From positions 62,001 to 126,000 of the forward strand of contig CAKSHC010000003.1 in NCBI GenBank assembly GCA_934456365.1: 64,000 bases of DNA, written 5' to 3'. Positions 55,098 through 63,300 of the stretch are shown here, piece by piece. How positions within the stretch are numbered: position 1 is the stretch's first letter; each line of letters starts with the position of its first letter. The stretch is from an uncultured Eubacteriales bacterium. Lineage in GTDB: Bacteria > Bacillota > Clostridia > Oscillospirales > UMGS1783. The position numbers and the translations under genes are program-made. The notes beneath the pieces are model-generated. The model was not told the DNA's origin, did not search any database, and saw only the letters and a program-made list of their open reading frames with translations.

Positions 55098-55876
55098 CAG
55101 AGGGTGGGGAGCTTGTCGATCACCTGCGCGCCGAGGATCCCGAGGAATTTTTCGGCCTCGGAAACCGGCTCGGTTTCCTGCAGGGAGCGGGGGTTGTGGG
55201 CGTCGATCCCCAGGATCACCTTGACCGGCGAGGAGAGCAGCTCCTCCCAGAGGGTGCGGTAGGCGGTGAGGGTTTCGGGGGAGCAGCAGGCGAGCTCGAA
55301 GCTGGGGATGTTGAGCTCGAGCGGCACGTCCATCACCGAGGCGGCGCGGGAAATGCTGCGGGCCACCGAACGCACCGTGTCGCTCAGCTCGGTCATGCCG
55401 CGGGCGTAGATATCGGGGTGGGAGAAGCAGGAGTACATCCCGCTGGCCAGCGCCTTTTCCGACAGCTCGCCGTAGCATGCGATCTGCTCCTCGGAAAGAG
55501 GCGGGCTGAAGTAAATGTGCTCCTTGTCCTCGGGTGCAGAAAAATGATTGCCCAGCAGGAGAAAATCAAGGTGGTGGGTGGCGGCCAGATCGGCCAGCCA
55601 GGGGAGGTAGGCTTCGAAATATTCGCATTCCAGCCCGATCTTCAGCTCGATCTGATCGGCATATTTCTCGCGCAGGCGGGTGAGGTTTTCGATGTAGCCC
55701 GCAAATTCCGAAAGCTCGATGCGCATGTTTGAGCGGTAGGCGGGATAGGGCCAGGGCGTGTGGTCGGAGAAGCCGAGCGTTTGGAAGCCGGCCTTGATGG
55801 CCGCGCGGACATAGGCCTCATCGTCGCCCAGGGCATGCTTGCAGCGATAGGTGTGGGTATGATAATTGGCAATCAA
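55097..55876 (-). CDS. PHP-domain phosphatase, histidinol-phosphatase (HisK) type
   Basis: 259 residues. PHP motifs: N-Y-H-T-H-T at the start, G-F-S-D-H-T-P, G-L-E-C-E-Y, H-H-L-D-F, S-H-P-D and D-A-H-N-P. These fit a trinuclear-metal phosphoesterase like the Firmicute histidinol-phosphatase HisK. No his genes are near, so another small phosphate ester is possible. A TATACT -10 with TTTCAA at 16 bp stands upstream on the minus strand (55905-55932). Confidence 0.87.
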   Translation of the reverse strand: MIANYHTHTYRCKHALGDDEAYVRAAIKAGFQTLGFSDHTPWPYPAYRSNMRIELSEFAGYIENLTRLREKYADQIELKIGLECEYFEAYLPWLADLAATHHLDFLLLGNHFSAPEDKEHIYFSPPLSEEQIACYGELSEKALASGMYSCFSHPDIYARGMTELSDTVRSVARSISRAASVMDVPLELNIPSFELACCSPETLTAYRTLWEELLSSPVKVILGIDAHNPRSLQETEPVSEAEKFLGILGAQVIDKLPTL

Positions 55877-55955
55877 AAAAAGGCCCCCTTTATTTAACAG
55901 GAGTAGTATACCACAAAAGAACCCGTTTGAAAAGAGGCAGGAAACGGAAAAACAA

Positions 55956-55984
55956 TTGACGAAATCCGCCGAATCGGTTATAAT
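55956..55984 (+). promoter_or_regulatory. Promoter of the MarR-DegV operon
   Basis: TTGACG (55956-55961), 17-bp spacer, TATAAT (55979-55984). Confidence 0.85.
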
Positions 55985-56016
55985 AAAATAGTATGAAAAT
56001 TCAAAGGAGAAGGACC

Positions 56017-56463
56017 ATGCTGGATAAAGCTTTGGGAGAGATCTACGGTCGCTGCCGGGAAAACTTCTTCCGATCCGTTTTTTTCCGCATTCGTGAACGC
56101 GTTGGCCGGCTGACGGCCGTCGAGGTCTTTTCTCTCGAGGTTATCCGAATCCTCGGCCGCCCCACCATCAGCGAATTTGCCCGGTTTATCGGGGTTTCGC
56201 AGTCCGGGGCAACCTACAAGATCGATTCTCTCGAGCGCAAGGGCTATGTTCGCCGCGAGCTGAGCGATCAGGATAAGAGGGAATCCTATCTTGTGCTGAC
56301 CGAGAAATACGAGGCCTACGGATCGATCGGAAGCGATTACGTGAGCCGCGTGGCGGAGCGCATCCGCGAAGCGTTTGCGCCCGATCAGGTGAAAAAGCTG
56401 GAAGAATTGCTGGGAAGCGTTTGCCGGGAAATGACGGCCGAAAACGCCAACCGGCCCATGTAA
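56017..56463 (+). CDS. MarR-family transcriptional regulator
   Basis: 148 residues from ATG 56017 behind AAAGGAGAAG; an earlier in-frame ATG (55993) would leave almost no leader. The winged helix reads P-T-I-S-E-F-A-R-F-I-G-V-S-Q-S-G-A-T-Y-K-I, then L-E-R-K-G-Y-V-R-R and the wing D-Q-D-K-R-E-S-Y-L. It stands 10 bases before a DegV (fatty-acid-binding) gene, an arrangement that suggests control of lipid use, as FabT does in streptococci (analogy only). Confidence 0.9.
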   Translation: MLDKALGEIYGRCRENFFRSVFFRIRERVGRLTAVEVFSLEVIRILGRPTISEFARFIGVSQSGATYKIDSLERKGYVRRELSDQDKRESYLVLTEKYEAYGSIGSDYVSRVAERIREAFAPDQVKKLEELLGSVCREMTAENANRPM

Positions 56464-56473
56464 AGGAGAAACT

Positions 56474-57334
56474 ATGAATCCTGTTGTCATCACTGCCGAC
56501 CGCACCTGCGACCTTTCCGCCGAGCAGCTCTCGGAAAACGGGGTGCGCACCATCCCTTACCACATTATCCTCCAGGATAAGGAATATTTTGATAATGTGG
56601 ATATCACTCCGCCCGAAATCTATCAGGTTTTCTACAACACCAAGGAGCTGCCGCATACCAGCGCCGTTTCCATGGGCGAATATCTCGATTTCTTCGAGCC
56701 CGCTCTGAAAGAGGGCAAGGATATCGTCCACGTCACGCTCGGCTCCAAGCTCTCGGCTTCCTATGTCAACGCCACGCTCGCCGCCGAGGAGATCGGTGAC
56801 GGCCGGGTGCAGGTGGTCGATTCCAAGAGCCTTTCCTCGGGTACGGGGCTTCTCGTGCTGCGCGCCTGCGACCTGGCCCGCGAGGGCCTGAGCGCCGAGG
56901 CGATCGCCGAGGATCTGCGCGCTCATGTGGTCAAAACCCATGCCTCTTTCGTGATGGATACCCTCCAGTTCATGGCGGCCGGCGGCCGCTGCTCTTCCGT
57001 CGCGGCCTTCGGGGCCAACCTCCTCAAGCTCAAGCCCCTCATCGGGGTGGATCCGCTGGAAGACGGCGCGATGGGCGTTGTGAAGAAATACCGCGGCGAC
57101 CTCGGCACCGTGATCGACACCTATGTGCGCGAAACGCTGAACAAATACGACGACCTCGATACCCGCCGCATCTTCATCACCCATTCCACCATCGATAAGA
57201 AATACGTGGAGATCGCCGAAAAGGCCATCCGCGAAACCAAGCCCTTCGAGCATATCTACGAAACGGTTGCCTCCTGCACCATTTCCTCCCATTGCGGCCC
57301 CGGCACGCTCGGGGTGCTGTTTATGACGAAATAA
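56474..57334 (+). CDS. DegV family fatty-acid-binding protein, copy 1
   Basis: 286 residues. DegV features: N-terminal V-V-I-T-A-D-R-T-C-D-L, the carboxylate-binding L-P-H-T-S-A-V-S, G-S-K-L-S-A-S-Y-V-N-A and a late I-S-S-H-C-G-P-G-T-L-G. DegV/FakB proteins hold a single fatty acid and present it to the kinase FakA for incorporation into phospholipids. No FakA gene is in the window. Co-transcribed with the MarR gene. Confidence 0.92.
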   Translation: MNPVVITADRTCDLSAEQLSENGVRTIPYHIILQDKEYFDNVDITPPEIYQVFYNTKELPHTSAVSMGEYLDFFEPALKEGKDIVHVTLGSKLSASYVNATLAAEEIGDGRVQVVDSKSLSSGTGLLVLRACDLAREGLSAEAIAEDLRAHVVKTHASFVMDTLQFMAAGGRCSSVAAFGANLLKLKPLIGVDPLEDGAMGVVKKYRGDLGTVIDTYVRETLNKYDDLDTRRIFITHSTIDKKYVEIAEKAIRETKPFEHIYETVASCTISSHCGPGTLGVLFMTK

Positions 57335-57346
57335 GCGCAGCCGGCT

Positions 57347-57373
57347 GCGGCGGGGGATTCCCCGCCGCTTTTT
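57347..57373 (+). terminator. Terminator of the MarR-DegV operon
   Basis: 9-bp stem (57347-57355 with 57360-57368), 4-nt loop, five T. Confidence 0.92.
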
Positions 57374-57425
57374 CTTTCTATCCTGTTTGCCTGTTTGCGC
57401 GATAAAGCGAGAAAGGAGCTTTCCG

Positions 57426-58328
57426 ATGCACAAGCCTCGTTCCAAATGGTTTTCCGTGGCGCTTCTTTTGGCCGCCACGCTGGTTTGGGGGTTTGCCTTT
57501 GTGGTGCAGGCCAAGGCCCGCGAGCTGCCACCCTTCACCTTCACCGCCCTGCGCTCCTTTTTGGGAGCGGCGGCGCTTTTGCCCCTGTCGCTCGTGCTCG
57601 TCCGGCGGGACGCCCGTCAGGGCCGCGCTACCGACCGGAAGGCCCTGCTCGGGGGAGGGGCGCTGTGCGGCCTGTTTCTGAGCCTGGCTACCTCGCTCCA
57701 GCAGATCGGCATCAACCATTCGGGCGCCGGCAAGGCCGGGTTTATCACGGTGCTGTATATCGTGATCGTCCCCGTGGCCGGGCTGCTGTTTGGCTGGAAG
57801 GCGCGCTGGCCGGTCTGGATCAGCGTGGGGCTGGCCGCCGGCGGGTTTTTCCTCCTGTCCCTTTCGGGCGGCGGCGGGATCAGCCTGGGCGACCTTTTGG
57901 TGTTTTTAAGCGCCATCGCCTTTTCCGCGCAGATTCTCACGGTTTCCCATATCATCGGCCGGGTCAACGGCGTGGCTTTGTCGTGTGTGCAGTTTTTGAT
58001 TTGCGGGGTCTTGTCGGGCCTTTGCGCCATTTTCACCGAGCAGCCCACTCTGGCCGCTTTGGCCGAGGGCTGGCCTCTGATCCTGTACATGGGGCTTCTG
58101 TCGTCGGGGGTGGCGTATACGCTTCAGATCATCGCTCAGCGCGATCTCGACCCCACGCTGGCCAGCCTGCTGATGAGCCTGGAATCGGTGTTTGCCGCGC
58201 TGTTCGGCGCGATCTTTCTGGGCGAACGGCTCCTGCTTCGCGAATGGCTCGGGGGCGCGCTTGTGTTTGCGGCGGTGGTGCTGTCGCAGCTTTCGGATCG
58301 GATCACCGGCCCCAAAAAGAATTCATAA
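57426..58328 (+). CDS. EamA/DMT-superfamily transporter, second in window
   Basis: 300 residues from ATG 57426 behind AAAGGAGC. Ten hydrophobic helices in two EamA halves, with the family motif L-V-W-G-F-A-F-V in helix 1 and the corresponding P-T-L-A-S-L-L-M-S-L-E-S-V-F-A-A-L-F-G in the second half. More canonical than the transporter at 6284. Substrate unknown. Confidence 0.9.
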   Translation: MHKPRSKWFSVALLLAATLVWGFAFVVQAKARELPPFTFTALRSFLGAAALLPLSLVLVRRDARQGRATDRKALLGGGALCGLFLSLATSLQQIGINHSGAGKAGFITVLYIVIVPVAGLLFGWKARWPVWISVGLAAGGFFLLSLSGGGGISLGDLLVFLSAIAFSAQILTVSHIIGRVNGVALSCVQFLICGVLSGLCAIFTEQPTLAALAEGWPLILYMGLLSSGVAYTLQIIAQRDLDPTLASLLMSLESVFAALFGAIFLGERLLLREWLGGALVFAAVVLSQLSDRITGPKKNS

Positions 58329-58330
58329 GA

Positions 58331-58360
58331 AAAGCTCCCTGCCATGCAGGGAGCTTTCTT
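58331..58360. terminator. Bidirectional terminator
   Basis: 12-bp perfect stem (58331-58342 with 58346-58357), CAT loop and T-rich tail. Confidence 0.92.
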
Positions 58361-58361
58361 G

Positions 58362-59198
58362 TTAAAAGGCCTCGAAACCGACCAGCAGCCCGCCGCGCTC
58401 GGCGTAGTAGCTGCAAAGGCCGCCGCAGGGGGCGACGGTGATCTCGCTTTGAGGGAAAGCCGCGTGCAGAAGCTTGCGCAGGGCCTGTGCGCCCGGCTCG
58501 TTGAGGCAGTGAGTGACGATCAGCCGCCCCCGCTCCACCCCCGCCTTTTTCAAGGTGGAAAGAACGGCTTCAAAGGAGCGGGTCTCGCCGTGGCATTTGT
58601 GCAGAAGCTCAAGCTTTCCCTCGCGGCTGGCCTGTCCTAAAATGCGGATGTTGAAAAGCTGCGCCAGCTTGGCCGCCGCCGGGGAAACCCGCCCGTTGGC
58701 GGCGAAATTTTTGAGCGACTGCAAAAGAAACAGAAGCCCCGTTTTCTTCTGATAGGAAAGAATCTCTCGGCAGATCGCTTCAAAATCCCTGCCCTCGCCG
58801 GCCCACTGCGCCGCCTTTTCCGCCAAAAGGCGCATTTCCGGCCCGGCCGTGAGCGAATCGACCACAAAGATCCGCCGCTCTTTATCTTCAGCCAGCGCCA
58901 GATCCCGCGCCGTACAGGCGGCGTTGTAGCTTCCGGAAAGACCGCTTGTGATGGGGATGCAGAGGATGTCGTCGGCGTCGCCGAAGGCGTCGAGCCAGTC
59001 GGCGGGGGAGGGACAGGAGGTTTGCGAGCTGCCCTTGTGGGCTTCCAGATAGGAAACCATCTCCTCCGCTTGTCCGGGGCCGGCGTCGCGAAATTCCCGC
59101 TCCTCGGTGCGCACGGTCAGCGGCGCGCAGGCAAAATCGATCCCGGGAAGATCCATCAAATCCGCGGCGGAATCCGCCGCGATCCTGAATTTTCTCAT
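58362..59198 (-). CDS. DegV family fatty-acid-binding protein, copy 2
   Basis: 278 residues with start at ATG 59198 behind GAAAGGA; an ATG four codons upstream is too close to that site. DegV pattern: I-A-A-D-S-A-A-D-L, S-S-Q-T-S-C-P-S-P (the T-S pair), S-G-L-S-G-S-Y-N-A-A, and near the end a G-G-L-C-S-Y-Y-A segment in place of the usual H-x-G-P-G. Only distantly like copy 1, so probably a different fatty-acid preference. Confidence 0.92.
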   Translation of the reverse strand: MRKFRIAADSAADLMDLPGIDFACAPLTVRTEEREFRDAGPGQAEEMVSYLEAHKGSSQTSCPSPADWLDAFGDADDILCIPITSGLSGSYNAACTARDLALAEDKERRIFVVDSLTAGPEMRLLAEKAAQWAGEGRDFEAICREILSYQKKTGLLFLLQSLKNFAANGRVSPAAAKLAQLFNIRILGQASREGKLELLHKCHGETRSFEAVLSTLKKAGVERGRLIVTHCLNEPGAQALRKLLHAAFPQSEITVAPCGGLCSYYAERGGLLVGFEAF

Positions 59199-59268
59199 GA
59201 AAGTCATCCTTTCTTTTCGTTTGACCCCACGATACCACACCGCACCCCCGCCCGTCCACCGAAAGAAA

Positions 59269-59303
59269 AGAACCGGCCTCTACAAAAAGGAGAGGCCGGT
59301 TCT
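59269..59303 (-). terminator. Terminator of the AraC gene
   Basis: 13-bp stem (59269-59281 with 59291-59303). On the minus strand it is followed by a T-rich run. Confidence 0.8.
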
Positions 59304-59322
59304 ACCGGGTTTTGGGGAAATT

Positions 59323-60126
59323 CTACTCGCGGTCTTCGTAGTTCGCCTCCGAGCTCAGATAGCCGGGGCGCACGAAATGAATGAAGCGCTTGCGGTTGAT
59401 CCGCCAGCGGTAGTTGCGGGGCGAGAGCCCGCATTTTGCCTTGAAAATGCGCGAAAAATGCTCCACACTCTTGTAGTGCAGCACGGAGGCGATCTCGGTC
59501 ATGCGCAGGTCGGTCGTGTCGAGAAGATATTTCGCGTATTCGATGCGGCTGAGAATGATCTCCTGCTGGGGGGTGTTGCCGAAGGCGTTGAGGTAGGAGT
59601 TGTAGAATTGCCGCTTGCTCATTCCCGCCTCCTCGATCATCTCGGCCGAGCTCCATTCACGGGTCGGCAGGTTGGCGATGCGCTCGCGCAGCCCGTCGAG
59701 CCGGTGGGCAAAGATGTGGATGCCCTGTTCGATCAGCCGCCGCAAAAGTAGGAAAAACCGCTGCCCCTCGAGGCTCAGAATGCCTTCGCAGTAAACCATT
59801 TCCCCGAGGCGCTCCCGCTTCATCTCAAAGAGAAGCTGGGTTAAGGGATAGGTGTCGTAGCCGAAATGGGAGGTGTTTTCCTCCAGGCCGGGATCGCCTT
59901 TGTATTCAAAGGCGTCTAAAATCATCTCGCAGCCCGTGGCTTCGATCCGCTTTTCGCAACCGGGCGCCAGGATCACAACCGTGTTGGGCTTGGTGGGAAA
60001 TGCGTTTTCCCCGCAGACCACCCTCCCCACCGAGCGCACCACGGCGGCCAGCCCCCAGTCGGTCGAAAAGCTTTCCTTCTGCCCCGGGGAGAGGGCCAGA
60101 TTGTATTCCACCCGTCCGATCTCCAT
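59323..60126 (-). CDS. AraC-family transcriptional regulator
   Basis: 267 residues. ATG 60126 is chosen because AGAGGTG stands at the proper distance; a GTG three codons earlier lies inside that site. The C-terminal AraC domain has two helix-turn-helix units (W-S-S-A-E-M-I-E-E-A-G-M-S-K-R-Q-F and M-T-E-I-A-S-V-L-H-Y-K-S-V-E-H-F-S-R-I-F-K). The N-terminal half is an arabinose-binding-like sensor barrel. AraC proteins of this layout control sugar use; the divergent SGNH surface gene is the natural target. Confidence 0.9.
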   Translation of the reverse strand: MEIGRVEYNLALSPGQKESFSTDWGLAAVVRSVGRVVCGENAFPTKPNTVVILAPGCEKRIEATGCEMILDAFEYKGDPGLEENTSHFGYDTYPLTQLLFEMKRERLGEMVYCEGILSLEGQRFFLLLRRLIEQGIHIFAHRLDGLRERIANLPTREWSSAEMIEEAGMSKRQFYNSYLNAFGNTPQQEIILSRIEYAKYLLDTTDLRMTEIASVLHYKSVEHFSRIFKAKCGLSPRNYRWRINRKRFIHFVRPGYLSSEANYEDRE

Positions 60127-60146
60127 AGCGTTCACCTCTGAGAAAA

Positions 60147-60175
60147 ATTGTACCGTTTTTTCGGGGAAAGGTCAA
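60147..60175 (-). promoter_or_regulatory. Promoter of the AraC gene
   Basis: On the minus strand, TTGACC (60170-60175), 17-bp spacer, TACAAT (60147-60152). Confidence 0.8.
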
Positions 60176-60308
60176 CGGGATTTGCACTTTTCGTCAGATT
60201 AACAACCATTCCCGTCATTCCCTTTTGCTCCTTCTCTTTATTATAATCAAGATAGGAGAACTCTTGCAAAAATCCATGAACCCACCGAAACCCGAAAGGA
60301 GAAAAACC

Positions 60309-63300
60309 ATGAAAAAAGTTTTGTCCTGGATCCTGGCCCTCTGCATGATCGCGTCGTTTCTGTGCGTGCCCGGTCTTGCGCTGGAGCAGGACGGGAAGCT
60401 CTGCTTCCGATCCCTCGAGATCGTCGACGCGGCTTCCTGGACGGTGCGGATGACCTTTTCCGCCCCCGTCCGCATTCTGAACACGGGGCTTGTGTACCTG
60501 TGCAATCAGGTCAACCCCAACGACGCCGGCGGCGCCTGGGGCACCGGCGATTGGCAGGTCTACCTCAACCGCCTCACCTATGAAAATCCCACGGTGAAGG
60601 ACGGCGCGGAGTATTCCTCCTCCATCGTCGCCACCTTCACCGAGCCCACCATGAGCGATGCGCCGGAGGTACTGGGCGCGCCTGCGGTGGTGCGCATCTG
60701 CGAATACGGAGTGGGCGATCTGAATGACGGGATCGTCGCCCGGCAGGTCGTGGTCGGCCTCGACGGGAGCGCCCTCTCGGCCGATCTCGCCGCTCCCGGC
60801 AGTGACATCGCCTATGCCGCCCTTGATCCGGCCGCCGTGCGCACCTCCGGGCTCTCGGCCAGCCTCCTGCCCGCCGACGAGCTCAACTGGACTCGGATCG
60901 AGTGCGCCATGAGCAAGGGCAACTTCACCTATACCTCCGGCATCACCGGCGACAATGCCGTCGGCAAGTATCCGCAGCCGGTCATGGGATTCGGCGAAGC
61001 GATCGAAACGACCTTCCGCGGCTCGGCTCTGCGCCTGTATGCCCTGCGTCATCCCACCGTCTGCTGCGACGCCGAGATCTACATCGACGGCGCACTGGCC
61101 GGCCTGGCCGACGGAGCCTCCGCCTCCGGCGCGGGCACGGATGAGGATGTTCTCGTCTTCTCGGCCGAGGGGCTGAGCGATGAGGAGCATTCGTTAAAGA
61201 TCGTGTCGGTCGCCCATGAGGGCGCTGTCGGCACCGTGTTCCTGCCGGAATATATTGAAGTGGGCTCCCGCGGCGCGGCTGAGACCACAGTCCTTTTCTG
61301 CGAGTACGGAAAGGGCAGCTTCACCTACAGCGCCGGCATCACCGGAAACAACACGGCCGGCACCATCCCCCAGCCGGTCATGAACATCGGCGAATCGATC
61401 GAAACCACCTTCCGCGGCGCCGAGCTTGTGATCAAGGCCGTCACCCATCCCACCGTCTGCTGCGACGCCGAGATCTACATCGACGGCGTTCTGGCCGGCC
61501 GGGCCGACGGCACCCAGGTCAACCCCGGCGAGGATATCAGCTTCCATTTCCCCGTTTTCTCGGTCAGCGGCCTGGAAAATAAGGAGCACACGCTGAAGAT
61601 CGTGTCAGCCGCCCACGACGGCGCGCCCGGTTCGGTCTTCCTGCCTGAAACGGTGGAGGTCACCTCCTATTCCAACGGCACCTGGGCGCTCAACCCCTGC
61701 GGCGTCGGCCTGGGCACCTTCACCCACTCCTCCGGCATCACCGGCAACAACGCTGCCGGAGCCTACCCGCAGCCCGATATGCGCATCGGCCAGTGGATCG
61801 AAACCACCTTCACCGGCACCGTTGTTGAGCTTTATGTCGTTCGCCATGCTACCGTCTGCTGTGACGCCGACGTCTACCTCGACGGCACGCTTGCCGGCCA
61901 CGTCGACGGCACCGTCGTCACCTCGGGCAACGGCATCGATCTCGAGGCCCTTGCCTGGCGCGCCGAGGGATTGACAAACGGCAAGCACACCATTAAGATC
62001 GTGTCGGTTGCCCATGAGGGCGCTCCCGCCGAGCAGAACGTGTTCCTCCCCAACTACATCCGCACCTTCTCCGAAAAGGCCCCCTGCCAGGTCGAGGTGC
62101 TCTTTGAAAACGGGGTCACCCTCCCCGCAGAAAACGTCAAGCTCGTCATCGGCGAAACCACCTATCCCGCCATCGACGCCCAGCCCGTCGCCCTCCGCAG
62201 CGGCGGCGCCAACCGTTGGCTTCTCTCCTTCGACTGCACCGAGGACGCCTCGGGCGGCAAGATCGTGATCGATAATCTCGATGCGGTTGTAGACGTCGGC
62301 GGCCACCCCGTCCTCCCCAACGAAGAGGATCGGATCGAGCTGCTGCTCGACCCCCGCACCGACCATCGCCTCGATCCGGAGGTGGATCTTTCGGCGCTGC
62401 TGACCGGCTCGCTCCAGTTTATGAACGCCGATACCGGCCGGGTGCTCGGCGGGCAGTATCTGACGGTGGAAACCGATGCGGCCAACGCCAAAAACCGCTT
62501 CGCCCTGCGCGGGGCCGAGGGATATCTGTCCCCCAATGGCTTTGCCGAAGCCCCCTACTGGTTCATCCTCAAAGAGGGAACGCGCTCCCGCTATCAGATC
62601 TTCTCGGCCGACGGGGCGTATGCCCTGGCCGATTCCGATCAGGGCGGCACCAATACCGCCACCCTCAAGCTCACCCGCGCCCATAGCCTCATCGAGGCCC
62701 AGTGGTTCATCACCCGCTCGGGCGAGAAGGAGCCGCTGCGACTGATGCCGCTCGGCGATTCCATCACCTACGGCGTCAATCAGGACGTTTACCTCATCGA
62801 TCAGGCTGGCTGCAAGCCGTATCTTGCTTCGATGCTCTTCGCCACCGAGGGCTTCGGCGATCGCGTGATCCTCGTCGGCTCGGTGCGCGCCCAGCGCGCC
62901 TTTGAGAGCGAGGAAACGCTCTACCGCGGCGAGGGCCATCCGGGATGGGTCGCCCACAACACCCTTCCCTACGTTTCCTCCATGGGACAGGCCGGTCTGG
63001 ATGAATACATCGACGCCTGGCAGCAAAAATACGCGCCCGATATCATCTGCATGATGATCGGCACCAACGACTGCGGCTATATGACCTCCACCCTCGAGGG
63101 GGTGCAGGAATTCGATCCCACCTTCCAGGGCTGGAAAAACCTCGTCGACCAGATCCTGCGCAACCTCGACGACGACGGCCTTCTTATCGCCGCCACCCCC
63201 ACCCCCCACGGGGATAACCTTCTGCTGGATAAGCTCTATAAGAAGTGGGGTCTGTATCAGAACGCCTACGTCGCCGAAAAGATCGAAGCCGGCGAAACCC

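Noticed and set aside
55993..56016. Upstream ATG of the MarR gene
   Set aside because: It lies about 8 bases after the -10 element with no ribosome site; ATG 56017 has AAAGGAGAAG.
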